From an uncultured Erysipelotrichaceae bacterium (lineage in GTDB: Bacteria > Bacillota_I > Bacilli_A > RFN20 > CAG-826), in NCBI GenBank assembly GCA_947166565.1, contig CAMVEL010000019.1, positions 1-37,089 of the forward strand: 37,089 nt of DNA, written 5' to 3'. A program made the translations under genes and the position numbers. Shown here piece by piece: positions 23,659 through 31,315 of the stretch. Each line of letters opens with the position of its first letter. Position 1 is the stretch's first letter. The notes below the pieces were generated by a model. The model worked only from the letters and a program-made list of their open reading frames with translations, was not told the origin of the DNA and made no database searches.

Positions 23659-23994
23659 TTATTTTTTAATGATGTACTCGCTTACGAACGCGAGAGTTTT
23701 CCTAAGTTGCTCTTCGTCCATTAAGCGAATGGAACGTTCAAGTTCGGCTTTCGTTGTTTCCGCTTCCTTGGAGAGAATCTTCCGTTGAACGTCATATCCT
23801 AGTATCCATGCAGGATTGACTTGGAATCTTTGGGAGAGCTTTTCAAGGATGTTGAGCTTCAGTGTTTCGATGTTACCTGTCTCCCAGCGAGACACGGTTG
23901 TCTTGGTTACACCGACTATCTCAGCGAGCTCGGTTTGGGTCAAATTATGCTCCTCTCGAAGAGTTTTTATCCTTGGTTTTCCTCTTTTTTCCAT
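23659..23994 (-). CDS. CI-like transcriptional repressor
   Basis: A 111-residue HTH_3 (Xre-family) protein. The helix-turn-helix spans about residues 17-40 (LTQTELAEIVGVTKTTVSRWETG). The C-terminal 45 residues are a helical, charged region likely used for dimer formation; no peptidase (self-cleavage) domain is present, so it is the short type of repressor. It is transcribed leftward, away from the Cro-like gene, with the operator region between them. It would keep the early operon off in the lysogen. Confidence 0.9.
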   Translation of the reverse strand: MEKRGKPRIKTLREEHNLTQTELAEIVGVTKTTVSRWETGNIETLKLNILEKLSQRFQVNPAWILGYDVQRKILSKEAETTKAELERSIRLMDEEQLRKTLAFVSEYIIKK

Positions 23995-24146
23995 TTTTGA
24001 TTCCCTTCTTTTTCTGCCTCAATTATCCTCTAAAATTGCTTTAACCGCAACGAAATTATCAAGATACGCAACTTTGTTATTGCAAAAGGAAATTGAATCA
24101 GCTAATCTTTTGGTGCGGAAAACGCAACAAGCAAAGGAGGAAAGCA
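23995..24146. promoter_or_regulatory. Lysis-lysogeny switch: divergent promoters and operator motifs
   Basis: Rightward: TTGCAA (24080-24085), a 17-base spacer, then TAATCT (24103-24108). Leftward (minus strand): TTGCGG (24045-24050 complement), a 17-base spacer, then GATAAT (24022-24027 complement). CGCAAC-type boxes occur near 24047, 24067 and 24123. The last is part of an 18-base unit at 24112-24129 that overlaps the expected rightward transcription start. These are candidate operators; none has been tested. Confidence 0.65.
24112..24129 (+). repeat. 18-base operator-like repeat, first copy
   Basis: GGTGCGGAAAACGCAACA occurs here and again exactly at 24354-24371. The unit has an imperfect inverted symmetry (TGCGG, then CGCAA). 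This copy lies at the expected start point of rightward early transcription, fitting a repressor binding site. Confidence 0.65.
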
Positions 24147-24383
24147 ATGTTCAAACCAGAAAGACTGAGGTCAGTCCTCGGCTCAAAAGGCATCACTGAA
24201 AAGACCATCGCGAAGAAAGTTGGGCTTTCTCCTGTCGCTTTTTCTCGGAGAATGACGAAGAAGATTGAAATGACTCTTGAACTCTCTGAGAAAATCGCTG
24301 AAGCGGCAGGAATGAGTTTTGACCAGTACTGCGATGTTTTTTTATCGTTGCAAGGTGCGGAAAACGCAACATCAAATGCATAA
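24147..24383 (+). CDS. Cro-like HTH regulator
   Basis: A 78-residue DNA-binding protein, the first gene of the rightward early operon. The helix-turn-helix lies near residues 17-38 (TEKTIAKKVGLSPVAFSRRMTK). The short length, divergent orientation to the repressor and strong AAAGGAGG ribosome site fit a Cro-type regulator that favours lytic growth. The start at 24147 is chosen over 24093 because the longer form would begin before the probable promoter. The last codons contain the second copy of the 18-base operator-like unit. Confidence 0.85.
   Translation: MFKPERLRSVLGSKGITEKTIAKKVGLSPVAFSRRMTKKIEMTLELSEKIAEAAGMSFDQYCDVFLSLQGAENATSNA
24354..24371 (+). repeat. 18-base operator-like repeat, second copy
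   Basis: Exact copy of 24112-24129, here inside the last codons of the Cro-like gene (encoding about GAENAT) and 25 bases before the next start. It could be a second regulator site acting as roadblock or autoregulator. Confidence 0.6.
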
Positions 24384-24396
24384 AAGGAGTCCAGTA

Positions 24397-24705
24397 ATGA
24401 CTGCAAATCAATTAGAGTCGCTCCTATGCAAGCCTGTTTGGGACTACCGCGACGTCGAGTTATTCACAGGCGTGTCCTCAAAGACTGCTTACGAAATCAT
24501 CGAAGATCTTCGCGGCCCGGATCCAAAGCACAAGAAAAGCGGTTGGGTAGATGCATTTCCGAAAGGAGTGCGCCGCGATGCCGTCCTGGAGAAATACGCA
24601 ACCGATGCGAAGACCGAAATGGGAATCGCCATCATCGCGAGGCTCTCCACCAACTTCTTGAGGGCATTGGCATCGATGGAAGGAGGTAACGATGGCGGAG
24701 TATAG
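24397..24705 (+). CDS. Excisionase-like / AlpA-type DNA-binding protein
   Basis: A 102-residue protein. Residues 14-40 (VWDYRDVELFTGVSSKTAYEIIEDLRG) followed by GWVDAFPKGVRRDAVLEKY fit the winged MerR-like helix-turn-helix of excisionase and AlpA-type proteins. The start at 24397 has AAAGGAG upstream; the frame extends to 24319 inside the Cro-like gene, which is less likely. It could direct excision with the integrase or regulate early genes. The family call is from the motif shape, without a key catalytic residue. It overlaps the next gene by 14 bases. Confidence 0.6.
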   Translation: MTANQLESLLCKPVWDYRDVELFTGVSSKTAYEIIEDLRGPDPKHKKSGWVDAFPKGVRRDAVLEKYATDAKTEMGIAIIARLSTNFLRALASMEGGNDGGV

Positions 24706-25663
24706 CAAGGAAAAGCTCTATTTCCTCAAACTCCCGAAAGACTTCTTCCAGTCCTACAAGATGAGGGCTTTGGAGGGAATCGCAGGAGGAAAGGACTACG
24801 AGCTCATGTACCTCAAGCTGCTGTGCGAGTCTATCAGCCACAATGGATACCTCCGCTTCGATGAGAGGACTCCATACACCGCCGAGATGATCGCCGGCAT
24901 CACGAATTCGCCGATCGACACCGTCCGAGTCGGAATCGAGGTGCTTCAGAGATTCGGCTTGGTCGAGATCAACGACTCAAGGACCATCTACATGCCTGAA
25001 GTGCCGTCCATGACAGGAACCACAACTGTCGGCGCAGCCAAGAAGCAAAAGCAAATCGCAAACAGGGGAGAGGTGGAACAAAAGGTGGAAGATTTTCCAC
25101 CAAGAGAAATAAGACAACTAGATAACGGTATGTCTACTAACGTATCCATACCTACAGAGAACTTAGAAGATTCCTCCTCACCTAAAGGTTCGTCGTCATC
25201 TCACCGTAAGAAAAAGTATGACCAAAGTAAAAAGCAAAATCCTTTGCTCGAACTGATGGTCAAATTCAAATTTCTCGAAGAATGGGAACTCGATGATCCG
25301 CAATGGGAGGATTTGGTAAACGAATTCCTTTTGGAACGGAAGCAAGAACTTGGCGGCAAGCAGGGATTCATCGATGCCAAGAAGCGCATCGACTACGTCC
25401 TAGACCGCATATCCACAACCGTGTTCGAAGGTGAAAGCAGGGAAGGCAAGCCGAACTACCACCGCGAAGTCGACCCTCAAATCATGGAGACCATCGAGAA
25501 CAAGTTCGCTTGGTTCTCAAGGGCCATCCGGAAAGCCGTAGAGCAACTCGAAGCCGGCGAGCGGATCGCCGAGCAATATCAGCAGATGCTGGACTCCGAG
25601 CCACCGGAGGAAGCCGAATCCATCGACGATGACATCGATGACGGCGGCGACCAGCCATTCTAA
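24692..25663 (+). CDS. Replisome organizer / replication initiation protein
   Basis: A 323-residue protein. Residues 1-110 (YFLKLPKDFFQSYKMRAL onwards, with ELMYLKLLCESISHNGYLRF) match the phage replisome-organizer N-terminal winged-helix domain. A low-complexity linker near 145-185 rich in Ser, Pro and Lys follows, then a helical C-terminal region and an acidic tail. It would bind the phage origin and recruit host helicase-loading proteins. The linker-coding part is more AT-rich and holds short repeats that could be the origin. AAGGAGG precedes the start. Confidence 0.85.
   Translation: MAEYSKEKLYFLKLPKDFFQSYKMRALEGIAGGKDYELMYLKLLCESISHNGYLRFDERTPYTAEMIAGITNSPIDTVRVGIEVLQRFGLVEINDSRTIYMPEVPSMTGTTTVGAAKKQKQIANRGEVEQKVEDFPPREIRQLDNGMSTNVSIPTENLEDSSSPKGSSSSHRKKKYDQSKKQNPLLELMVKFKFLEEWELDDPQWEDLVNEFLLERKQELGGKQGFIDAKKRIDYVLDRISTTVFEGESREGKPNYHREVDPQIMETIENKFAWFSRAIRKAVEQLEAGERIAEQYQQMLDSEPPEEAESIDDDIDDGGDQPF
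25072..25152 (+). other. Candidate replication origin inside the replisome organizer gene
   Basis: GGTGGAA occurs at 25072-25078 and 25084-25090 and inverted (TTCCACC) at 25095-25101. GGTATG (25127-25132) is inverted as CATACC (25147-25152). The stretch is more AT-rich than its flanks. Firmicutes phages with this type of initiator often carry the origin within the initiator gene. The repeats are short, so this is a suggestion. Confidence 0.4.
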
Positions 25664-25675
25664 GGAGTAACCCAA

Positions 25676-25867
25676 ATGAAAATTGACATGATCGTATCCG
25701 TTCCGCTGTATGTCTGGCTCGTGTGCGCCGTTCTATTGGCGGCCATCGCCTTCTTCGGCGGATGGAAGATGCATAAGAACCACCTCCTCGCGAAAAACGC
25801 GCCAAAGAAGGAGAAGAAGCCCAAGAAGCAACCTGCCCCCGATGGCTGGGATTGCTGGGAGATCTAA
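25676..25867 (+). CDS. Small membrane protein
   Basis: A 63-residue protein with one hydrophobic span near residues 6-28 (IVSVPLYVWLVCAVLLAAIAFF), then a basic Lys/Pro tail (KEKKPKKQPAPDGWDCWEI). An AAGGAG site lies eleven bases before the start. It sits between replication genes. The role is unknown; single-span basic proteins of this type can anchor replication or act on the host membrane, but nothing in the sequence decides this. Confidence 0.65.
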   Translation: MKIDMIVSVPLYVWLVCAVLLAAIAFFGGWKMHKNHLLAKNAPKKEKKPKKQPAPDGWDCWEI

Positions 25868-25879
25868 GGAGACCGAAGC

Positions 25880-26506
25880 ATGGAAGAAGCAAAACAACTC
25901 GTGAATCAGGTCTTCGCGACCGTCGAACCGCTCAAAGAGGTCGAGCAGCCAAAACCGATGACCAAAGAGGAACTCGCCAAGAAGGTCGAGAAGCTCGAAT
26001 CGGAAACAGTCAAGCCAGCCGACCCACTCACCCCTCTGCATTGGTCCGTCTATCGCGCCATCCGCGAGAACACGCTAGGCAGAAATCCTCCATTAACGCA
26101 AAGGCAGGTTGTAGACCTCGTCAACGCCGACATGGAGAAGATGGGACACCCCGAACGCCTCCCATATGTCGAGAACGATGCCAACCATTGCCGCAAGCTC
26201 TGGGACCTCGTCCAAGACATCAACGACTCACCGGAAATCGAGAAGGTGATCGTCGTCTACAAATACACCTACTTCCTCGGCAACGAATACGAGACCGAGT
26301 GGTATCGGTGCAAACTCCGCTCAGACGCCATCCGAAAACTAGTCCGCGCTGCAAGAGTCGCACAAAAGACCAGCCGTAACGGACAAGGGAAGCTGATCAG
26401 CTGCCACGGCAAAGTCCTGGAAGTCGACATCGACTTCATTGAAGCCTTCCCTCCAATCCCAAATTCCGAAGAAGAAAAGCCACAACAAGAAGGAGAAACC
26501 GCATGA
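25880..26506 (+). CDS. Hypothetical early protein
   Basis: A 208-residue protein. The start is a charged helix (KEELAKKVEKLESETVK), followed by a compact domain with HWSVYRAIRENTLGRNPPLTQRQVVDLVNAD near residues 54-84 that resembles a winged helix, and later TYFLGNEYETEWYRCKLRSDAIRKL. The layout suggests a DNA-binding or host-interacting early protein. No family was recognised with confidence. GAAGCATGG context with GGAG upstream supports the start; the stop overlaps the next gene (ATGA). Confidence 0.65.
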   Translation: MEEAKQLVNQVFATVEPLKEVEQPKPMTKEELAKKVEKLESETVKPADPLTPLHWSVYRAIRENTLGRNPPLTQRQVVDLVNADMEKMGHPERLPYVENDANHCRKLWDLVQDINDSPEIEKVIVVYKYTYFLGNEYETEWYRCKLRSDAIRKLVRAARVAQKTSRNGQGKLISCHGKVLEVDIDFIEAFPPIPNSEEEKPQQEGETA

Positions 26507-26871
26507 ACTTCATCGAAAACAAAAGAGAGCTCGAAGACGCCATGATCGTCGTCGAGGCCATTGCCGCAAACGCTGGCTACAAAGTCAAAGCCATCACCGC
26601 CTCCACCGAGGAATACAAAGCCCTCAAAGTCTACGCATTCGGAAGCAAAGCCGAATTCATCGCCATCGACACCGGACACGAAGTCCATTTGATGAACGTG
26701 ACCGGGAACAACAAGACGTACACCGTCGATCAGTTCATCAAGGTCTACGCCACGCTGAACCAGCAACTCTCCTTCTCTTTGCCAAAATCGACCGTCAAGT
26801 CCTACCAGGAATGCCTGGTCAAATCCAAGAACCATGTCAGACAAATCTGCGAAGAGGCGTTCAGGCCCTAA
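26503..26871 (+). CDS. Hypothetical early protein
   Basis: A 122-residue protein of mixed helix and strand (AMIVVEAIAANAGYKVKAITAS; later AFGSKAEFIAIDTGHEVHLMNV). No motif was recognised. It overlaps the preceding gene by 4 bases and the following HTH-like gene by 38 bases in another frame. Base use matches the operon. It is probably a real gene with an unknown role. Confidence 0.65.
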   Translation: MNFIENKRELEDAMIVVEAIAANAGYKVKAITASTEEYKALKVYAFGSKAEFIAIDTGHEVHLMNVTGNNKTYTVDQFIKVYATLNQQLSFSLPKSTVKSYQECLVKSKNHVRQICEEAFRP

Positions 26872-27022
26872 GCCGACCCTCAACTTGACGGAAAGCGAGA
26901 AGACGATGATCGTCGTCGCCTTCCGCTCCGGCACGAAGACCGTCAAGGAGATATGCGATAAGTTCGGCATCTATTCCAAGGATGTCAAACGGATCGTCGA
27001 AGAAGCCGGATATGCATATTGA
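26834..27022 (+). CDS. Small helix-turn-helix protein
   Basis: A 62-residue protein with KPTLNLTESEKTMIVVAF then TVKEICDKFGIYSKDVKRIVEEAG, the spacing of a homeodomain-like helix-turn-helix (residues 23-57). The first 13 codons overlap the previous gene in another frame and the ribosome site is poor, so its translation may be coupled to termination of that gene. Likely a small regulator or a DNA-binding helper of replication. Confidence 0.6.
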   Translation: MSDKSAKRRSGPKPTLNLTESEKTMIVVAFRSGTKTVKEICDKFGIYSKDVKRIVEEAGYAY

Positions 27023-27036
27023 AGGAGAACATCAAC

Positions 27037-28161
27037 ATGGCGAAGAAGCGAACCACCGAAGAGCTTGAAGAAACCGTCGACGAGGAAATCGGGGAGGAAC
27101 CCGAATCCGAGGAAAAAACACAACCAAAGCCGATGAAAAAGGCGAAATCCGATAAGAAAGCCGATGAAGCCAAGGAGGAATTCGAAAAGAAAGTCACCAG
27201 GCTCATAACCTATAGAAACGACTACCTGTCAAAAAAGCCAAGTCAAGCCGATTCCATCATCGTATTCGACTTTATCCTCTATGGCGCTGGCATCATCGAG
27301 GCGGTCGATTTGGCCAAGGCGCCGATGCCGATAGAAGCGAAGAAAGGCATCTCCGGATATAAAGGCTCAGGCAAGAAGTACGGAGAATTGCTGGACCTGT
27401 TCGAAAGCCAAATCATGGCCTACCAAACCGACCTTGCGTGCTTCATCTGCAACATATCGACGATGAGTCGCGAGCACCTGTTCAAAGGCAGGATGTTCGA
27501 GGAGATGGTCAAATACCTCAAGACCGCGCCGATGTCGCATATGGAGAGGCTTGAGAGCGTCGTCATTGCCCAGATGATCGTCGAGGGCGCTTGCTCCGAA
27601 GAAGCGGGGGTATCGCTCCATGCGTTCGACCTCATCCCGATCGCGAAGCAGAGTAAGGAATTCTGCGACAACTATTCGCAGAAGGACTGGACCCTCACGA
27701 AGCTCTTCTATGAATGCGGGGCGATCCTCGCGAAGAGGGCCAAGCAACGGCGCGGGCCGATGGCGTTCGACAATGAGGAGGTTGACGACATCCTCGTTGA
27801 CCTGGTCATGAAGGAATCGCCGAAAGCCAATGCCGCCAGAACGCAAATGACCTGCAACCCGCCCGAGAACCCATCGTCGGTTCCGCCAGCAGAGCCTCAA
27901 CCGGCTCCAGCGAAGAAACCGTCGTCTGAGCCTGAGCTTACCGAAGAGGAGATCAAGGAAGCCAAGAAGAAGGCGATGAAGCGCATCGAGGATGAGAAAT
28001 ACGAAAAGATGAAGAAAGCCGCGGAGCGCAGGGAAGCCCTTGAAAAGAAGAAGGCGGAAGCGGCGAAGAAGAAATTCGAAGAAGCCGAAAAGAAAAGGAA
28101 GGAATCTGGGCAAATGAGCCTGTTCGACTTCCTAGACGACAACCAAGGAGCGACCGCATGA
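27037..28161 (+). CDS. PcfK-like protein with clamp-binding-like end
   Basis: A 374-residue protein. The start at 27037 has GAAGGAG nine bases upstream. The first 60 residues are acidic/basic low complexity, the middle (residues 75-250) is helical, and the last 90 residues are a long charged helix ending in GQMSLFDFLDD. The final QMSLFDF fits the short motif by which proteins bind the DNA polymerase sliding clamp. It is paired with the PcfJ-like gene by a 4-base overlap, as PcfK and PcfJ pairs commonly are, which is the main reason for this name. The match to PcfK itself is weak. Confidence 0.5.
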   Translation: MAKKRTTEELEETVDEEIGEEPESEEKTQPKPMKKAKSDKKADEAKEEFEKKVTRLITYRNDYLSKKPSQADSIIVFDFILYGAGIIEAVDLAKAPMPIEAKKGISGYKGSGKKYGELLDLFESQIMAYQTDLACFICNISTMSREHLFKGRMFEEMVKYLKTAPMSHMERLESVVIAQMIVEGACSEEAGVSLHAFDLIPIAKQSKEFCDNYSQKDWTLTKLFYECGAILAKRAKQRRGPMAFDNEEVDDILVDLVMKESPKANAARTQMTCNPPENPSSVPPAEPQPAPAKKPSSEPELTEEEIKEAKKKAMKRIEDEKYEKMKKAAERREALEKKKAEAAKKKFEEAEKKRKESGQMSLFDFLDDNQGATA

Positions 28162-29987
28162 GAAAGAAGGACGTCTACGAGAGAATCAATTCCATAAAGC
28201 TCAATGAGCCGAATAAGCAAGGCATCATCGCCAAGGCGTTCGAAGGCTATGTGCCATCAGTCGCGAAATTCTACAAAAGGCCGAACAAATGGCTTGCAAC
28301 ATGCGGGTGCTGCGGACACGTCTTCGATACCGGCGAGAAGCCAAACAACCACAATGAGGACATCAACATGGAATGCCCATCCTGCCATACGATGCTCTGC
28401 GTCAACCATTATGGCAACCCAAGGCATTTCAACCAAACATACCTCGCAATGACCACCGAGAACCACGAAGGCATCGACTTCATCCGATATTGGTGGTGCG
28501 AGTGGCGTTACGACTCAAGCCACGGCAAATGGACGCATGCCTTCGAAGCGTTCCGCCTCGTCTATTACACCGACGACGGCGTACCCCTCTTATATCGCAG
28601 GATATTCCGAGGTCCTGAGTACTGTTGGTACTTCAAGGAATACGACCCATTGATTTGCAGGCATGGCGCTCCGACTCAAAAAGAGATGGATAAGCTCGCC
28701 TTGGGCGCGGAGATCTACGGAGATATAGACCTCACTGAAAGATTCCACAACTCCCATATCAAGGAACTGTTCGAAATCGGATGCGGCTGCTGGCTGATGG
28801 ATTGGGTCTTAACCTTCATGAACGAAGGGGGTCCGCTCCCGAAATGCGAGACGATCCTCGAACTGAAGAAGGGGTTCGTGTTCAGCCAGGCGATGAGGAA
28901 CATCAACCATATGAACCCAGAGAACTTCCTCGAACTGTATTGGCCGCAGCTGAAGATGGCGTTCAAGAGGAACTACAAGATAACCCAAATGTGGTTCGAC
29001 GAGATAGACCTCCTCCGAGACCTTTGCCTTAGCGACACAAAACCCGAGAACCTGTTTCCGAAGAACCTCAAGAAAGTGCATGACGAGCACCTGAAGAAAT
29101 ACTGGGCGACGAGGCCGGCGATGCCGCCAGCCCAAACGCCGCTGAAAAACGTTGAGGAGGCCGAAAAGGCGTTTGGCAAAAAATACGCGAAGCACATTGC
29201 GCCATACGCCAACGTCAGGCTTACAGGCCCTGGAGTCGAGATCGTCCCGATGCTCACGATAGCCGACTTCTTCGAGAACGCGGAGAAGCTTCAGAACTGC
29301 TTTGTGACCTCAAGGTATTGGCAGGTCGAGGACTATATCATGTTCCTCTGCAAAGACGGAGGCGGAAGGGTGCAGGAAGTGCTGACGGTATCCAAGCGCA
29401 AAAGGAAAATCGAATTCCTTCTGGGAAAGAACAACAAATTCAGCCGATACCACAAGAAATTCCAATACCTTGCCGAGCAGGGCATGAAATCCATCATCTC
29501 CGGGAAACCCTTCTCCGTGGAGGCCTTTCCCGAATCGACCGATAAATGGCAGGAGACCTTCCAAAAGGTAGCCGCGGAGCAAAATCTAATCCCATCCATC
29601 ATCCACAACCAGGACAGGGTATGGCCGAACATCTTCTTCAAGAAGGCGTTCTGCCTCGACGGCAACGAGGTCATCGTCTGCCTCAAGAAGCCCGAAGTCA
29701 TCAAAGAGAACGACCTCGGGTGGAAGCAAGACGGCGGTTCTGCCAAAACGCTTCGGGAAGCGCTCGTGATAGCCATCTACTCGAAGGAGGGCATCATGAC
29801 CGACCTCATCCAGGCGGCGTCGTCCCATGACCGGAGTTTCATCTACGAAGTGGGGCAAACCGTCAAGCCGACCAACCGCTCCTCGCATTCTGGAATCTAC
29901 TGCTTCGACACGTTCAAGGCCGCCAAGACCTATTGGGAGAACATGTTCCACCCGAACGTGCTGGGCACGGAATCAGCAAAGGCATAA
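28158..29987 (+). CDS. PcfJ-like protein
   Basis: A 609-residue protein. The N-terminal part has a probable zinc site (C49, C51/C52 and C73-C76: TCGCCGH and MECPSCH). The central part has ENLFPKNLKKVHDEHLKKYW (near residues 294-313), typical of PcfJ-like proteins found on plasmids, integrative elements and phages, and the C-terminal half resembles their conserved region ending with a segment around SHDRSFIYEVGQ. The biochemical function of PcfJ is not established. It is coupled to the gene upstream by ATGA, and AAGGAGG precedes the next gene. Confidence 0.75.
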   Translation: MRKKDVYERINSIKLNEPNKQGIIAKAFEGYVPSVAKFYKRPNKWLATCGCCGHVFDTGEKPNNHNEDINMECPSCHTMLCVNHYGNPRHFNQTYLAMTTENHEGIDFIRYWWCEWRYDSSHGKWTHAFEAFRLVYYTDDGVPLLYRRIFRGPEYCWYFKEYDPLICRHGAPTQKEMDKLALGAEIYGDIDLTERFHNSHIKELFEIGCGCWLMDWVLTFMNEGGPLPKCETILELKKGFVFSQAMRNINHMNPENFLELYWPQLKMAFKRNYKITQMWFDEIDLLRDLCLSDTKPENLFPKNLKKVHDEHLKKYWATRPAMPPAQTPLKNVEEAEKAFGKKYAKHIAPYANVRLTGPGVEIVPMLTIADFFENAEKLQNCFVTSRYWQVEDYIMFLCKDGGGRVQEVLTVSKRKRKIEFLLGKNNKFSRYHKKFQYLAEQGMKSIISGKPFSVEAFPESTDKWQETFQKVAAEQNLIPSIIHNQDRVWPNIFFKKAFCLDGNEVIVCLKKPEVIKENDLGWKQDGGSAKTLREALVIAIYSKEGIMTDLIQAASSHDRSFIYEVGQTVKPTNRSSHSGIYCFDTFKAAKTYWENMFHPNVLGTESAKA

Positions 29988-29997
29988 GGAGGAAACA

Positions 29998-30174
29998 ATG
30001 ACCGCTGAAGAAGAGATAGAGAAAGAACTGAAAGCCACCGAGGGTGCTTCCCTCAGGGCGACGGAGAGGTGGAAGAGCAACCCCTCCCAAAGCCGATACC
30101 CAATCGGCTATGCCGACGGACTGAGATTCGCCTTGAACGCGATCCGAAAGGAGAAGGGAGTTAAAGACAACTAA
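29998..30174 (+). CDS. Small hypothetical protein
   Basis: A 58-residue protein with a strong AAGGAGG site before ATG at 29998. The sequence is helical and charged (EEEIEKELKATEGASLRATERW), then YPIGYADGLRFALNAIRKEK. It looks complete and stops just before the 200-base structured leader. No family was recognised, but GYADGLRFALNAI-like endings are seen in many small phage proteins. Confidence 0.7.
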   Translation: MTAEEEIEKELKATEGASLRATERWKSNPSQSRYPIGYADGLRFALNAIRKEKGVKDN

Positions 30175-30374
30175 TCCTCGTGAAACGAGGTGAAGTAGAA
30201 GGTTAATAGCGAACTGCTTGTAATTGGCGAGAAGAACGGAGGGTTAATGCGTAAGCCACAGCTGAAAGAAGCGTCCGAAAAAGGACCGACGCGGGACTAT
30301 CCCTGAGCAAGGCTGAATAGATACCTCTGCCGACCGCCATGCCTGAATTCAACGAAGAACGTTGAAACGGGCTG
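30175..30374 (+). ncRNA. Structured 200-base leader before the PAPS-reductase-like gene
   Basis: A gap with clear short stems: CCTCGT/ACGAGG with loop GAA (30176-30190), GCGTC/GACGC near 30271-30292, GGGA/TCCC with loop CTA near 30293-30303, and TTCAACG/CGTTGAA with loop AAGAA (30348-30366). An outer AGCC/GGCT pairing could close the middle part. A tiny frame with GGAGGG upstream (30247-30306, 19 codons) and an 8-codon frame (ATG near 30339 to TGA) also lie here. It may be a regulatory leader, an intron-like RNA or a small RNA; no known class was recognised. Confidence 0.45.
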
Positions 30375-31265
30375 TTGGAAGATTACGAACTCACGCTGTT
30401 CGACCGAATCGAGGTCATCAAAACCACCATCAACAAATACGGAGAGGGGAACTTCTATATAAGCTTCTCCGGCGGGAAGGACTCAACCGTCTTATCCCAC
30501 CTGGTCGATATGGCCATCCCAAACAACAACATCCCTCGTGTGTTTATCGACACCGGCATCGAGTACTTGGCCATCCGCGAATTCGTGCTGACCAAGGCAA
30601 AAGCTGACGAACGGTTCCAGATCATCAAGCCAAGCAAGCCGATAAGGAAATTGCTTGAGGAAAACGGATACCCGTTCAAGTCTAAGGAGCATTCGATGAA
30701 GGTCGGACTCTACCAAAAAGGGAGCCGGGCCAAGAACATCATGGCATACAAAGACGGCGAGAATTCATTCTCCTGCCCGAAGATGCTCCTCTACCAGTTC
30801 GAAGAGGGATTCGACCTCAAGCTCTCATCCGACTGCTGCCTGAATATGAAGAAAAGGCCAGTCCATAAGTGGGAAGCAGAATCTGGTCGGCACATCGCCA
30901 TCATCGGCATCCGCATGGCCGAGGGTGGCCAGAGGAAGAACCACAAAGGGTGCGTCGTCTTCGACAAGAAGGGAGGCATTAAGCGGTTCAAGCCGCTCAA
31001 CCCCGTATCCGACGCCTTCGAGGATTGGCTAATCGAAAGGGAGAAGATCGAGCTCTGCAAGCTCTATTACCCGCCGTTCAACTTCAAGCGGACGGGGTGC
31101 AAGGGCTGTCCGTTCTCCCTTGACCTTCAGGAGCAGCTCACCACGATGCTCCTGTACATGCCAGCCGAGAGGCAGCAATGCGAAGTCATCTGGAAGCCTG
31201 TGTATGAAGAGTATCGGCGAATTGGCTTCCGGCTCGACCAAATCGAGCAACTGAAGCTCTTCTAG
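30375..31265 (+). CDS. PAPS-reductase-family protein (N-type ATP-pyrophosphatase)
   Basis: A 296-residue protein. The PP-loop SGGKDSTVL (residues 32-40) binds ATP pyrophosphate. Further family marks are FIDTGIEY (58-64), CC at 154-155 and GCKGC (241-245), which could hold an iron-sulfur cluster. Phage members of this family may take part in sulfur transfer or nucleic-acid modification, as DndC does in phosphorothioation, but there are no DndB/D/E partners here. The start is taken as TTG at 30375, without a clear ribosome site; an upstream ATG in the same frame is cut off by TGA. Confidence 0.82.
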   Translation: MEDYELTLFDRIEVIKTTINKYGEGNFYISFSGGKDSTVLSHLVDMAIPNNNIPRVFIDTGIEYLAIREFVLTKAKADERFQIIKPSKPIRKLLEENGYPFKSKEHSMKVGLYQKGSRAKNIMAYKDGENSFSCPKMLLYQFEEGFDLKLSSDCCLNMKKRPVHKWEAESGRHIAIIGIRMAEGGQRKNHKGCVVFDKKGGIKRFKPLNPVSDAFEDWLIEREKIELCKLYYPPFNFKRTGCKGCPFSLDLQEQLTTMLLYMPAERQQCEVIWKPVYEEYRRIGFRLDQIEQLKLF

Positions 31266-31270
31266 GCTTA

Positions 31271-31295
31271 CCCCTGCGCCTAGCCCAAGCAGGGG
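31271..31295 (+). other. Intergenic GC hairpin
   Basis: CCCCTGC (31271-31277) pairs with GCAGGGG (31289-31295), followed by purines and not by a T-run. It is therefore not a typical terminator; it may act in RNA processing or stability within the early operon. Confidence 0.5.
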
Positions 31296-31315
31296 AGAAA
31301 GCGAAACCGAAAACA

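Noticed and set aside
30247-30306. 19-codon frame with GGAGGG upstream in the leader
   Set aside because: It coincides with predicted stems and is too short to judge; it could be a leader peptide but was not called as a gene.
30339-30365. TGA as selenocysteine or other recoding in the PAPS-reductase-like gene
   Set aside because: The TGA is in the 3' arm of a hairpin, not followed by a SECIS-like stem, and TGA ends many genes in the window. The intron or leader explanations are kept instead.
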